Origin: Altererythrobacter sp. ZODW24
GTDB taxonomy: Bacteria > Pseudomonadota > Alphaproteobacteria > Sphingomonadales > Sphingomonadaceae
Direction of reading: 5' to 3'
Assembly (NCBI RefSeq): GCF_003344885.1
Contig: NZ_CP031155.1
Span: 1,888,001-1,952,000, forward strand
DNA length: 64,000 bases
Shown: piece by piece, positions 8,016 through 17,383 of the stretch
How positions within the stretch are numbered: the first letter of the stretch is position 1
Layout of the letters: every line of letters begins with the position of its first letter
The notes under the pieces: generated by a model
The model's input: the letters and a program-made list of their open reading frames with translations, nothing else
The model's database searches: none
Told to the model about the DNA's origin: nothing
Made by a program: the position numbers and the translations under genes

Positions 8016-8654
8016 ATGACCCTCGCGATCCAGAACCTCAGCAAGTCTTTCCGCCGCAAGGTGGTGCTAGACGAAGTCACCGCAACATTCCCCGCCGGGC
8101 TGACCTTGCTTACCGGCCCCAGCGGCGCGGGGAAGTCCACGCTGCTGCGGATAATCGCAACCGCTGACAAGCCCAGCAAGGGCACAGTTCTGTGGCAGGA
8201 CACCCCCCTGCCCGCCGGCCGCAAAGCGCTCCGCTCGGTTCTCGGCTATTCGCCGCAGGCTGTCGATCTGCCCGAAGATTTGACCGGCCGCGAGTTCGGT
8301 ATGCATCTCGCCGCGCTCAAAGGCTTGGAACGCAAAGCCGCCGAGGCGCAATTTGCGGCGATTACCGAACGGCTCGATCTCTACAAAGATTTGGACAACC
8401 AGATCCTCTCCTATTCAGGCGGGATGCGGCGGCGTTTGATTGTGTCGCAGGCCTTGCTGGGCGAACCTCAAGTGATTTGCATGGACGAGCCGACGGCTGA
8501 ACTGGACTCCGAAAGCATCGCCCGCATTCACGAGATAGTTCTCGAACGGGCGAAGTCAGCAGTCGTCATCATGACCACCCATCTGGCCGAAGAACTTGCG
8601 CCCCATGCCGTGCAAAACTTGCGCGTATCGGATGGCGGGGCAGCGCGGGTATAA
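8016..8654 (+). CDS. ABC transporter ATP-binding protein
   Basis: Cytosolic ATPase subunit, 212 residues. Walker A is TGPSGAGKST (about residue 35), the signature is SYSGGMRRRL (about 134) and Walker B with the catalytic Glu is VICMDEPTAELD (about 155). A switch His follows in MTTHLAEE. Its small size and single domain fit an ABC-2 type exporter with the membrane protein encoded next. Their stop and start share one base (TAATG), so they are translationally coupled. The substrate is unknown. The pair sits between adhesin genes, but no sequence feature links it to adhesin export, which type Vc proteins do through their own anchor and BamA. Confidence 0.88.
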   Translation: MTLAIQNLSKSFRRKVVLDEVTATFPAGLTLLTGPSGAGKSTLLRIIATADKPSKGTVLWQDTPLPAGRKALRSVLGYSPQAVDLPEDLTGREFGMHLAALKGLERKAAEAQFAAITERLDLYKDLDNQILSYSGGMRRRLIVSQALLGEPQVICMDEPTAELDSESIARIHEIVLERAKSAVVIMTTHLAEELAPHAVQNLRVSDGGAARV

Positions 8655-10039
8655 TGGGCACCGCGATCCTCCGATCTTCGCTGGACACCAGCCTGCTGCG
8701 GTACCGCCGCAGCAAGGCGCTGTGGCTGATGCTGCTCTCCGCACCCATCGCCGCGCGCTACATGATTTCGCAGGAGGAAGGCCAAGGCATCTCAGTCACC
8801 ATCGGCAACCAGCTGCCAGTCCTGACCTCAGCTGTTTTGGGCGTGTGGCTGGGCATTGTCGTGTCGACGCTGGTGATGCCGATTGCCTATATTTACCTGC
8901 GAGCCAACACCACGCGGCGCCAGCCTTGGCAGGTCGAAGAAGTGACCGCCGCCAGCCGTGTCAGCATCGCATTGGGCCGCTTTCTGGCCGACTGCGCGAT
9001 CTTGCTGGCGGTGCTGGCGATGCTCAGCTTTGCAGGCCTGTTCCTCGGCTGGTTGATGGTAACGGGGCCGTGGAATCCACTGCATATCGTGGGCCTGCTA
9101 TGGCTGGTCGCCGCACCGACATTTGTGGTGGTCGCCGCGATCCGCATCCTGTTTGACGCAGTGCCGATGCTGCGCGGTGCATTTGGCGATGTGCTGTTCT
9201 TCATCATCTGGATGGCAGCGTTGGTCGCCCCTTCGATCATGTCACAGGGGCCAGCGACTTTCGGGACAAGCATGGCTGACCTGGGCGGCGCGCTGACCCC
9301 GCTGGTCCAGGGCGCGCCGGAGGGTTCGAATGCCTTTGCCATCGGAGCATCGAGCATAGTGCCGGGTCGCATGGAACTGGACGTGTTCAAGGGCATCGCG
9401 GCGGAAGGCTATATAGCGTCGCGGCTGATCTGGATCGGCATTGCCTTTGCCGTCGCGGCCCTCGCCGGCCTGCTCTACCGCCCGCATAGGTCCAAGGCGC
9501 GCAAGCAGCGATTCAAATGGCTCGGCAAGCTATCACTGGCAAAACTGCTTCCTGCTGCGCAGCCGCTGGATAGCGCCGCCCCGCGCGCCGCCATTCCGCT
9601 GCTGGGTCTGCTGCTCACGGAAATGCGCCTGATTGCTTCGGGTCCGCTGTTCCCGCTGCTCGCAGTCGCGGCAGCCCTCGCCGGGCTTGCACCAGACTTC
9701 CGCCATATTGGTAGCCCCGCAGGCCTGCTGTTGCTCGTATTCGCGCTGTCCGCCCACGCCGGACGGACCGAGGCGCGCGGGCTGGTTTCGCTTACCGAAA
9801 CCACGGCGACACCATCTTGGCTAAGACGCGCGGTGTTTGTTGCCGCCGGGACTATCCTGTCCGTTCTGATGGCCCTGCCCGCTATAGTGGTGTCAGCCTC
9901 TATCTATCCGCTAACGCTAGCCGTTGTGACCGGAGCTGTTGCCTCTGTGCTGGCAATAGGACTGGCCGCAATGTCGGGATCACCATTTGTGGTGCGGCTG
10001 GTGCTGATAATAATCTGGTACGGCTATTTCGCGGGCTGA
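8654..10039 (+). CDS. ABC transporter membrane protein (ABC-2-like)
   Basis: A 461-residue polytopic inner-membrane protein with about ten to twelve hydrophobic segments in two sets, divided by a hydrophilic stretch near residues 275-320 (RPHRSKARKQRFKWLGKL). I recognise no named family beyond an exporter permease-like pattern. It is coupled to the ATPase gene through a one-base overlap (ATG at 8654). It probably forms the transmembrane channel of that transporter. The 213 bp after it hold no gene and contain the promoter region of adhesin 3. Confidence 0.75.
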   Translation: MGTAILRSSLDTSLLRYRRSKALWLMLLSAPIAARYMISQEEGQGISVTIGNQLPVLTSAVLGVWLGIVVSTLVMPIAYIYLRANTTRRQPWQVEEVTAASRVSIALGRFLADCAILLAVLAMLSFAGLFLGWLMVTGPWNPLHIVGLLWLVAAPTFVVVAAIRILFDAVPMLRGAFGDVLFFIIWMAALVAPSIMSQGPATFGTSMADLGGALTPLVQGAPEGSNAFAIGASSIVPGRMELDVFKGIAAEGYIASRLIWIGIAFAVAALAGLLYRPHRSKARKQRFKWLGKLSLAKLLPAAQPLDSAAPRAAIPLLGLLLTEMRLIASGPLFPLLAVAAALAGLAPDFRHIGSPAGLLLLVFALSAHAGRTEARGLVSLTETTATPSWLRRAVFVAAGTILSVLMALPAIVVSASIYPLTLAVVTGAVASVLAIGLAAMSGSPFVVRLVLIIIWYGYFAG

Positions 10040-10252
10040 CGGCCGATCTTTGACTGTATTTTAGTAACTTATCCGTAGACTCCAATTGACTTCTCCACCC
10101 GGTTTTCGGATGACTGCGCCATTGCCCGCAAGGGGTATTCACTAGCGGCGGCCAAGGGGGTGGCACCGCAATAGGCGCACGTCTTCCATTCCCGGCCATC
10201 GCTCAATTTTTGGGCGCGATGGCTATGGGGCCAGCCCTGTTGGGGAAGAAAT

Positions 10253-12640
10253 ATGCGAATTCACTATTTGACCGGAACCGCCGGAATTGCCGTCATGCTC
10301 GCCGCTGCACCGGCGCAGGCTGATGGGACAGCGCCCTGCAATGTAGGGGTTGGCACTTTCTCAACTGAATGCGGTGTTAGCTCAGCGGCCTCAGGCACCG
10401 ATAGCACAGCGGTTGGCGACGCTGCGCAAGCGACTGCCACCGGTGCAACTGCTGTGGGTGCAGATACCAATGCCAGCGGAGCGGGTTCAGTGGCTGTTGG
10501 TGACAATGCGGTGGCCGATGCAGATGGGGCTATCTCGGTTGGGAAAGATGCAGCCGCTGCGTTTCGCTCGATTGCTATCGGTTTGGATAGTCAGGTGACT
10601 GGGCGTTATTCTGTCGCGATAGGTCCTGATGGACAAGATAATGATGGCGTGGGCGCACGCGTGACATCTTGGGAAGGGATCGCGATTGGTGCAAACGCTC
10701 TCGTGACAGGCGGTGCAGGCGTCGCAATCGGAACCAGTGCAGAGACAGAGGGCGGGAGTATTGCTGTTGGCCTTGCCAGTTTTGCATCCCAATTTGGGGT
10801 TGCGTCTGGATATAGCGCATCTGCCGAGCAGGGCGGTATTGCAATCGGTTTCGATGCCCATACAGATTTTAGCGGAACGGCGATTGGCTATGATGCGGAA
10901 GCGCTCTTCGGCGGCCTAGCCTTAGGAGGTAGTTCTACCACCGCCATTCAATCAACATCGGTCGGCGGTGGAGCCAACTCAGCCTATTTGGCGACGGCAG
11001 TAGGAACAAATACCAACGCGAGTGGGAACATTTCCGTTGCGATTGGCACCGCCGCAGCGGCCGGAGGTGCGGGAAGCATCGCCATTGGAGGAAACGAATT
11101 TGCAGCCGCAGCGACCACAACAGCTGACGATGCAATTGCGGTCGGCCGTGTATCACTGGCTTCAGCAGAGCGAGCAATCGCCATAGGTACTGATAGTCAA
11201 GCATCGGCAATTCGCTCAACAGCTATCGGCAGTGGCGCAATTGCAAATGGTCAACTTACCTTCGCCGCGGGCTCACAAGCCAGCGCTCAATTGATTGGCG
11301 ACATCGCAGTGGGATCGCTCGCAAATGCGAATGGTGGCTCGGCAATTGCCATTGGCCGGGACTCAGTAGCGAATGGGCCATCCGCGATTGCCCTCGGTCG
11401 CCGGGCACAATCAGTGCAAAGTGCAATTGCGATTGGAGAAGATGCAAATGCGATGGATCAGGATACAATTGCAATTGGCGGGCAAACAAACGCCAACCTT
11501 TTGGGTGCAATGGCAATTGGACAAAACGCAAATGCCGACGGATTTTATACCGTTGCTTTGGGCTACGCCGACGCGACAGGCGACCTTGCCCTAGCAGCAG
11601 GATTTGGCAGCAACGCATCAGGTGTCGCATCCATTGCAATTGGCGGCGATGGAATTGACGCCGGATTAGACGGTCCACGGGCGCAAGGCGAAAATAGCAT
11701 TGCTCTGGGTACCGATGCTCTATCGGTAAGCGACAATGCCATAGCCATCGGTAGTAACACCGTTGCTCAAGGGGCCACGTCTACTGCACTTGGCGCGGAT
11801 GCCAATGCAACGGCGGCTGATGCGCTGGCGCTGGGTGCACGCACCAATGCGCAAGGCATCTCCTCAACCGCCATCGGGGTTGGCTCACAAGCGTTGGCAA
11901 ACACCTCGACCGCAATTGGCCTCAACACACGCACCAATGCATCGGGCGGCACAGCGGTTGGCACCAATGCCGAGACTACTGGCGGTCGCGGAACAGCGGT
12001 TGGCTTCAACTCGGTGGCGGGCAGTTTTGCGACAGCCGTTGGCCAAGGTGCACAAGCAACCGGCCGCCGGACTGCTGCAGTTGGTAACACAGCCACGGCA
12101 GCCTTCGACGATTCCACCGCCCTTGGTGCCGGTGCGACTACGACAGCGACCAATCAGGTGACTTTGGGAGGCACCGGTTCATCGGTGCGGATCGGTGATG
12201 TCACCGCTTCAACCGCAGCCCAAGTCGGCCCGGTTGATGTCGTCACCGTTGATGGCAATGGCACACTGGGCCGTCAGCAAGCAGCGACAATGGCGGACGT
12301 CAGCAATGTCCGTGTGGCGATGCAAGGGCTAGCAGCCGTGTCAGACCAGCAGTTTGCTGCGCTGCAGGGCCAGGTCACCGACATCGGTTTCCGCTTGGAT
12401 GATGTCAGCAAGGACAACCAGCAAGGTATCGCAACAGTAGCAGCCATGTCTGCGCCGCATTTCCCCAGCGCTGATGGCAAGACTAGCTATGCCTCCAACG
12501 TTGCATACTATCGCGGAGAGATGGGCGTCTCCGCCGGACTGACGCACCGCTTCACGCAAGGCTTCGGTCTGACAGCGGGCGTATCTTATGGTGGCGGCGA
12601 CAACACGGCAGTGCGTGCCGGCATCGCTGGCGAGTTCTGA
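10253..12640 (+). CDS. Trimeric autotransporter adhesin (YadA-like), paralogue 3
   Basis: 795 residues with a signal peptide (cleavage after APAQA, residue 23), Cys29 and Cys40, then YadA-head repeats. The repeats are broken by a longer insert (GPDGQDNDGVGARVTSWEG) near residue 125 and a second (GGDGIDAGLDGPRAQGE) near residue 465. The neck (IGVGSQALANTSTAIGLNTR, then TAVGQGAQATGRRTAAVG) is shared with paralogue 4. The coiled coil and anchor (MSAPHFPSADGKTSYASNVA to AGIAGEF) are nearly identical to paralogue 1. A weak SD (GGGGAAG) precedes the ATG. Surface location is predicted. Confidence 0.88.
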   Translation: MRIHYLTGTAGIAVMLAAAPAQADGTAPCNVGVGTFSTECGVSSAASGTDSTAVGDAAQATATGATAVGADTNASGAGSVAVGDNAVADADGAISVGKDAAAAFRSIAIGLDSQVTGRYSVAIGPDGQDNDGVGARVTSWEGIAIGANALVTGGAGVAIGTSAETEGGSIAVGLASFASQFGVASGYSASAEQGGIAIGFDAHTDFSGTAIGYDAEALFGGLALGGSSTTAIQSTSVGGGANSAYLATAVGTNTNASGNISVAIGTAAAAGGAGSIAIGGNEFAAAATTTADDAIAVGRVSLASAERAIAIGTDSQASAIRSTAIGSGAIANGQLTFAAGSQASAQLIGDIAVGSLANANGGSAIAIGRDSVANGPSAIALGRRAQSVQSAIAIGEDANAMDQDTIAIGGQTNANLLGAMAIGQNANADGFYTVALGYADATGDLALAAGFGSNASGVASIAIGGDGIDAGLDGPRAQGENSIALGTDALSVSDNAIAIGSNTVAQGATSTALGADANATAADALALGARTNAQGISSTAIGVGSQALANTSTAIGLNTRTNASGGTAVGTNAETTGGRGTAVGFNSVAGSFATAVGQGAQATGRRTAAVGNTATAAFDDSTALGAGATTTATNQVTLGGTGSSVRIGDVTASTAAQVGPVDVVTVDGNGTLGRQQAATMADVSNVRVAMQGLAAVSDQQFAALQGQVTDIGFRLDDVSKDNQQGIATVAAMSAPHFPSADGKTSYASNVAYYRGEMGVSAGLTHRFTQGFGLTAGVSYGGGDNTAVRAGIAGEF

Positions 12641-12737
12641 CAACAACAAATAGCTTCTCAAATCATCTTGCAGCCAAGTATTGCGCGTGATCGTTCCACA
12701 TCGCGGAAGTGCTTGGCTGCCGTTTCTGACTGCTTCT

Positions 12738-12772
12738 GGGCGTCAGCCTAGCTGGGGCTGGCGTCCACTTTT
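12738..12772 (+). terminator. Probable terminator after adhesin 3
   Basis: GGGCGTCAGCC and GGCTGGCGTCC pair over 11 bp (two G-U pairs) around a 7-base loop and are followed by ACTTTTGG. It lies about 100 bp after the adhesin 3 stop. A second inverted repeat (GCAGCCAAG/CTTGGCTGC) with a long loop precedes it. The rest of the 440-bp gap up to 13081 is AT-richer (12830-12970) and probably holds the promoter of adhesin 4. I see no gene in it. Confidence 0.5.
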
Positions 12773-13081
12773 GGGTGGGAAGCAGACGCGACTATGTTCG
12801 TCCAGATTGCGTACCAACCGGCATCAATTCTGACTCAAATAAGGCCCTTTTTACAATATCCTACCCCCTTCATGTTCTTTGTAAACTTGCAGTCTATGGA
12901 CTAGCTATGCGCACATTGATCGTATACATAAGCGCCATAGGACGATCTATTGTAATTGCTAGAAACTAGGCGGGAGCGCGCTGGCCTGCAAAGAGGAATA
13001 AAGGCCAGCAACAGGGGTAAATTAAACAGCTTTATGGGTCGTGCCTGAAGCTTCCTTCGTAACAATCCGAAGGGAAATACC

Positions 13082-15427
13082 ATGCGTAATTATCTAATGA
13101 CAGCTGTGGCTCTTGGCGCTGTGGCAACAATGCTCGCAGCACCGCAAGCTGCACAGGCCGACGGAACGCCGGAGTGTAACAACGGAACGGGCGTTAACAG
13201 CACAGAATGCGGCACGAATTCGAACACGGGCACAGCAACCGACGCTACGGCGGTTGGTGATGATTCCGATGCGACTGGCAACGAATCCACCGCAGTCGGC
13301 AATATCGCCAATGCCAGCGGACAGGATTCAACCGCTATCGGCCAGCAGGCAAACGCGAATGGCTCGCGTTCAACCGCTTTGGGTGAAAACGCTTTCGCAA
13401 CCCAAGATGATTCGACTGCGCTGGGGCAGGAAGCCCGCGCTGACTTTATTGGTTCAACTGCCGTGGGCCACGGCGCTGATGTCGGGGGCGAAGACGCGAC
13501 CGCTATTGGCATTGACACAAACGCCACTGGCGTATCGTCAGTCGCGTTGGGACACGACGCCAATGCAACCGGCACAAACTCCATCTCCGTGGGCAACGGC
13601 ACCTTGGCCACAAACCTCAATGCATCGGCGTTTGGCAACGGAGCGTCGGCTGCAGGCAACTCTTCAACTGCAATCGGAACCGGCGCCAGCGCTGCTATTG
13701 GCTCAGATGTCGCGCTGGGCTTTGCAAGTTCGGCTACGGGAGCTGTTTCAACCGCGCTTGGTGCGGCTTCGAACGCATCGGGCACCAATGCCACTGCAGT
13801 TGGAGGCACTGCAGTCTCAACCGGCGCACAATCCGTTGCGCTTGGCGGCGGGAATAATCGTGCGTTTTCCGCACGCGCCACTGGTGACCAGTCGATTGCG
13901 ATCGGCGGAGGCATATCTGGAACGGCTGGTGCACAGGCGCAGAGCACCGGCTCTATCGCGATTGGCAGTCAAAGCGTGTCCAGCGGCGCGGAAGGTGTCG
14001 CGATCGGCTCAACCTCCGCGGCCGCAACAGGTGTAGCAATTGGCGGTGGAGCAAGTTCAACAGGTTCAGGGACTGCGTTAGGGCTAGGCGCATCATCAGC
14101 CTCAGGCACCGCAATTGGCGAAGCCTCAAGTGCAACATCAACTACAGGCACAGCGCTTGGCATACGCGCTGAATCAACAGGCAGCGGAACAGCGCTGGGA
14201 GGCGATTCTGATGCCACAGGCGGTGCCGCCACTGCCGTTGGCTTTTTTGCCACCGCCAACGCCACCTTTGCCACCGCTATCGGTCAGACGGCCAGTGCAA
14301 ATGGAGAATTCTCGACCACGGTTGGCGTGAATTCAAGGGCCAGTGCCGAAAACACATCAGCTTTCGGCGTGGGCGCAAATGCACTTGCTGACAATGCTTC
14401 TGCCTTCGGCGCAAATTCGACCGCGCAGGGGGCTGGGAGTACGGCGCTTGGCCGGGCTACTGATGCCACAGGTATTGGCGCAACAGCGGTCGGCGGCGAT
14501 GCGGGTGATATGGACGCAGACGGCGCACAAGCCCTTGCCGATGGCGCATCGGCTTTCGGTGCGGATAGTCTGGCGCAAGGGGTGAACTCCACTGCTCTGG
14601 GTATCAACACGCAGGCCTTGGGCGAAAGCGCCACCGCGATTGGCGTGGGCTCTCAAGCATTGGCGAACACGTCCACCGCCGTTGGCCTCAATACGCAGAC
14701 GAACGCGCCGGGCGGCACGGCTGTTGGCACGAATGCTCGCACCGATGCAGGTCGCGGAACGGCTGTGGGCTTTAACTCGGTGGCTGGCAGCTTTGCGACC
14801 GCTGTGGGTCAAGGCGCGCAGGCAACCGGACGCAGGACGGCAGCTATCGGGAACGAGGCTGTGGCTGACTTTGACGATTCAACGGCACTGGGCGCGAACG
14901 CGACCACCACGGCTGCGAACCAAGTTACCATTGGCGGCACCGGATCATCCGTGCGCATCGGCGACATTGACGCCTCTACAGGCGAGCAAATTGGCCCGGT
15001 TGAAGTTGTCACCGTCGATGCCAACGGAACATTGGGACGCCAGCAAGCTGCGACTATGTCCTCTGTGCAAAATGTGCGGGTGGCCGTTGATGCAATCGCT
15101 GCTGTCTCTGCTGCTCAGTTCAATGCTTTGTCGGGCCGAGTCTCTGGTTTGGAAAGCCGTTTTGACAGTTTGGATTTCAAACTTGAAGATGTTGATAAAC
15201 GTGCTCGCGGCGGGATTGCAGCTGCTGCGGCTTTGGGCAGTGCTATCGCGATGCCAGGCAAGAGCATTACCATTACGGGCAACATCGCAACATATCGGGG
15301 TCAACAAGGCTTTGCTGCCGGGGTGACCGGGCGTGTCAGCGATAGTTTTGCAATTGGTGCTGGCGTCGCTGGCAATACCGGTGATGGGGCTGTTGTGGCG
15401 CAAGCGGGCTTTGCATTTGGGTTCTAA
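13082..15427 (+). CDS. Trimeric autotransporter adhesin (YadA-like), paralogue 4
   Basis: 781 residues. The signal peptide ends near QAAQA (residue 26) and is followed by Cys32 and Cys43. The head has YadA repeats, including a Gly/Thr-rich zone (GVAIGGGASSTGSGTALGLG, about residue 318) and an insert GGDAGDMDADGAQALADGAS near residue 470. The neck matches paralogue 3 (VGSQALANTSTAVGLNTQTN). The coiled coil (LESRFDSLDFKLEDVDKRAR) and anchor (IATYRGQQGFAAGVTGRVSD to FAFGF) resemble paralogue 2. The start is supported by the SD GAAGGG. Exported and surface-anchored. Confidence 0.88.
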   Translation: MRNYLMTAVALGAVATMLAAPQAAQADGTPECNNGTGVNSTECGTNSNTGTATDATAVGDDSDATGNESTAVGNIANASGQDSTAIGQQANANGSRSTALGENAFATQDDSTALGQEARADFIGSTAVGHGADVGGEDATAIGIDTNATGVSSVALGHDANATGTNSISVGNGTLATNLNASAFGNGASAAGNSSTAIGTGASAAIGSDVALGFASSATGAVSTALGAASNASGTNATAVGGTAVSTGAQSVALGGGNNRAFSARATGDQSIAIGGGISGTAGAQAQSTGSIAIGSQSVSSGAEGVAIGSTSAAATGVAIGGGASSTGSGTALGLGASSASGTAIGEASSATSTTGTALGIRAESTGSGTALGGDSDATGGAATAVGFFATANATFATAIGQTASANGEFSTTVGVNSRASAENTSAFGVGANALADNASAFGANSTAQGAGSTALGRATDATGIGATAVGGDAGDMDADGAQALADGASAFGADSLAQGVNSTALGINTQALGESATAIGVGSQALANTSTAVGLNTQTNAPGGTAVGTNARTDAGRGTAVGFNSVAGSFATAVGQGAQATGRRTAAIGNEAVADFDDSTALGANATTTAANQVTIGGTGSSVRIGDIDASTGEQIGPVEVVTVDANGTLGRQQAATMSSVQNVRVAVDAIAAVSAAQFNALSGRVSGLESRFDSLDFKLEDVDKRARGGIAAAAALGSAIAMPGKSITITGNIATYRGQQGFAAGVTGRVSDSFAIGAGVAGNTGDGAVVAQAGFAFGF

Positions 15428-15439
15428 ACAGAGTTATTA

Positions 15440-15466
15440 TGGCCGGCGACATACTGTCTCCGGCCA
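15440..15466. other. Stem-loop after adhesin 4
   Basis: TGGCCGG and CCGGCCA flank a 13-base centre that can itself pair (GAC/GTC). It lies 13 bp after the adhesin 4 stop. There is no T-run, so termination strength is doubtful. It may block 3' exonucleases or act as a weak terminator facing the convergent rplJL operon. Confidence 0.4.
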
Positions 15467-15517
15467 ACTCACTGATCAAAAATTCGAATGTCCGCAAGTG
15501 GGTCGTTAGCTGACAAC

Positions 15518-15547
15518 AGAAAAGGGCGGCACCTTGCGGTACCGCCC
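15518..15547 (-). terminator. Rho-independent terminator of rplJ-rplL
   Basis: On the minus strand GGGCGGTACC and GGTGCCGCCC form a stem with one mismatch and a GCAA tetraloop, followed by TTTTCTG. It lies 46 bp after the rplL stop. Confidence 0.8.
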
Positions 15548-15593
15548 TCCCATCTGCGGGCGCTTCAAGACACCCACAAAACTGTAGACTAGA

Positions 15594-15965
15594 TTACTTC
15601 AGTTCGACGGTGCCGCCGGCTGCTTCAATCTTGCCCTTAATTTCTTCGGCTTCAGCCTTGTTGACGCCTTCCTTGATAGGCTTAGGCGCGCTCTCGACGA
15701 GGCCCTTGGCTTCAGTCAGGCCGAGACCCGTGATCGCACGGACTTCCTTGATGACCTGAATCTTCTTGCCGCCGTCGCCGGTCAGGACAACGTCAAATTC
15801 GTCCTTTTCTTCAGCAGCAGCTTCGCCGCCAGCGGCTGGGCCAGCAACTGCAACTGCAGCAGCGGCGCTAACGCCCCATGATTCTTCAAGAGCGGTTGCA
15901 AGTTCAGCCGCTTCAAGGACTGTAAGTTTCGAAAGTTCTTCTACAAGCTTGGCGATATCGGCCAT
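15594..15965 (-). CDS. rplL: 50S ribosomal protein L7/L12
   Basis: Stalk protein of the large ribosomal subunit. It binds L10 as dimers and recruits and stimulates the translational GTPases. The 123 residues show the N-terminal dimerisation helices ([20 protein letters not shown]), an Ala-rich hinge and the C-terminal domain ([20 protein letters not shown], then [16 protein letters not shown]). The length is normal. It is the second gene after rplJ, 72 bp away, and ends at a clear terminator. Confidence 0.97.
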   Translation of the reverse strand: MADIAKLVEELSKLTVLEAAELATALEESWGVSAAAAVAVAGPAAGGEAAAEEKDEFDVVLTGDGGKKIQVIKEVRAITGLGLTEAKGLVESAPKPIKEGVNKAEAEEIKGKIEAAGGTVELK

Positions 15966-16037
15966 GTTGATTTACTCCAATTAAAAAGACTGGTCGGGGG
16001 CAAATGCCTCCGAAAATGTTCGTATTGCTTAAACCGT

Positions 16038-16553
16038 TTATGCCGCTTCTTTGGCGCCGTAGGCACCAAAGACACGGGCAAGCTTGGCAGCGGGTGCGTT
16101 GACCACCTGAGCGACCTTGGTCGCAGGGGCGTTCATCAGACCCACCAGCTTGCCGCGAAGCTCGTCGAGGCTTGGCAAGGACGCAAGCGCCTTTACACCA
16201 GCTACGTCGAGCATCTCTCCGCCCATTGATCCGCCTACGATTTCGAGCTTGTCGTTCGTCTTGGCGAATTCCACGGCAGCCTTGGCAGCAGCGACTGGGT
16301 CGCTTGATGTTGCCAGAGCAGTCGGACCGGTGAGCAGATCGCTCAGGCCAGAATAATCCGTGTCTTTCAGGGCGAGATTGGCGAGACGGTTCTTCGCAAC
16401 CTTATAGCTGCCGCCAGCTTCACGCATTTTCGAGCGCAGTTCAGTGGACTGTGCCACCGTCAGGCCGAGATTGCGGGTCACAACGACCACGCCGCTCTCT
16501 TTGAAAGTTGCGTTAAGTTCAGCGACCGCGTCAGATTTTTGCGAACGATCCAT
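16038..16553 (-). CDS. rplJ: 50S ribosomal protein L10
   Basis: Base of the L7/L12 stalk and translational autoregulator of its own operon. From ATG 16553 the protein has 171 residues and starts [20 protein letters not shown], the usual L10 start. An SD, AAGGAG, lies 7 bases upstream. An upstream start at 16568 would place this SD inside the gene. The C-terminal helix that carries L7/L12 dimers is present. Unusually, rpoB-rpoC do not follow on the same strand. Confidence 0.95.
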   Translation of the reverse strand: MDRSQKSDAVAELNATFKESGVVVVTRNLGLTVAQSTELRSKMREAGGSYKVAKNRLANLALKDTDYSGLSDLLTGPTALATSSDPVAAAKAAVEFAKTNDKLEIVGGSMGGEMLDVAGVKALASLPSLDELRGKLVGLMNAPATKVAQVVNAPAAKLARVFGAYGAKEAA

Positions 16554-16714
16554 GCCGTACTCCTTCACTATGGCCGCATGACGAAATGCCGTGCGACCGG
16601 CTAACGTATGTCCATGCCACTAAGTGACACGGGCGAGTCCGTTGATGGGGAAGGAGGTGCGCTGTCCTGTCGGAGCGGCGCGATTGCAGTTGCACATGGC
16701 AGACTGCGAAAACT

Positions 16715-16790
16715 CTGATCCCCGCCTAGGCTGGAAATTAAGAAGGCCATATTGCCTTCACCAACTGTCTCGGACGGATGTTCGCTGAAC
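16715..16790 (-). promoter_or_regulatory. L10 leader (rplJ autoregulatory mRNA element)
   Basis: On the minus strand, between the putative promoter and rplJ, CAGTTGG, a GAAGGC/GCCTTC hairpin, TTAATTTC and CCAGCC appear in the order expected of the L10-binding leader. There the outer helix GTTGG/CCAGC encloses the inner hairpin and an asymmetric internal loop. L10-L12 complexes bind this element to repress translation. A further hairpin (TTCGCTG/CAGCGAA) lies just upstream. The rest of the 16554-16875 gap shows no gene. Confidence 0.6.
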
Positions 16791-16875
16791 CCGTCAGTCC
16801 AGCGAACGAGCGGGCCAATGCGTCGGCCCGCCCGTAATGTCAAGCACAAGGTGCGCCTGACAGCTGATGCGCTGA

Positions 16876-17262
16876 TTACATCTTGTCAGCGGCATTCTTG
16901 ATCGCGTCACGTGCCTTCTTGGCATCATCGACGCCCTTTTCGACCTTCGTAGCGGTTTCGCGAACGTCCTCTACAGCGCCTTCGACCTTTTCCCTTGCGC
17001 CTTTAGGCTTCTCGGCGACTGGCGCTTCAGGTGCAGCTTCGTCCGCAGCAGCTTCGTCAGTTGCAGCGGCCGAATCGGTTGCGGAATCGGATGCGGCGGC
17101 AGTGTCGGCCGTGGCAGCCTCTGCCGATGCATCTTCCATGGTATCGGCATCAGCCATTGCAGCTTCTTCGGTCGCTGTTTCGTCGGTAACTTCAGCAGTT
17201 TCGCCGCCACAAGCGGCCACTGTCATGGCGAGTGGTAGGGCTACAAATGCGAATTTCTTCAT
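16876..17262 (-). CDS. Ala/Glu/Asp-rich lipoprotein
   Basis: A 128-residue protein. The signal peptide MKKFAFVALPLAMTVAACGG has a lipobox (VAAC) with Cys at position 19, so it is probably lipid-anchored. The mature part is a long acidic, Ala-rich, low-complexity stretch, then a charged helical region (REKVEGAVEDVRETATKVEK) that could form a coiled coil. I do not recognise a family. I chose ATG 17262, which has an SD (AGGAAG) 6 bases upstream and starts the signal peptide. It is a single gene between rplJ and the XRE operon. Confidence 0.7.
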   Translation of the reverse strand: MKKFAFVALPLAMTVAACGGETAEVTDETATEEAAMADADTMEDASAEAATADTAAASDSATDSAAATDEAAADEAAPEAPVAEKPKGAREKVEGAVEDVRETATKVEKGVDDAKKARDAIKNAADKM

Positions 17263-17383
17263 GAAAGGCTTCCTCATAAGTTTTGTTATCGTTGCACGGA
17301 AATGCGCGCGAAGTTTCCTCCGCGCGCTTCCAACTAGCATGGGCTTTTGACTTTGTCTGCGGACCTCAACCCCTGAGCGATCC

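Noticed and set aside
8016-10039. ABC pair as a dedicated type I secretion system for the adhesins
   Set aside because: The adhesins have Sec signals and their own outer-membrane anchors, and no membrane-fusion protein or TolC-like gene is present.
3127-15427. CRISPR-like or satellite repeats suggested by strong periodicity
   Set aside because: The periodicity is 42 bp (14 codons) within reading frames and is explained by the YadA-head repeats. Repeats are degenerate and there are no unique spacers.
16601-16849. 82-codon minus-strand frame upstream of rplJ
   Set aside because: It covers the L10 leader and promoter region and has no protein-like pattern.
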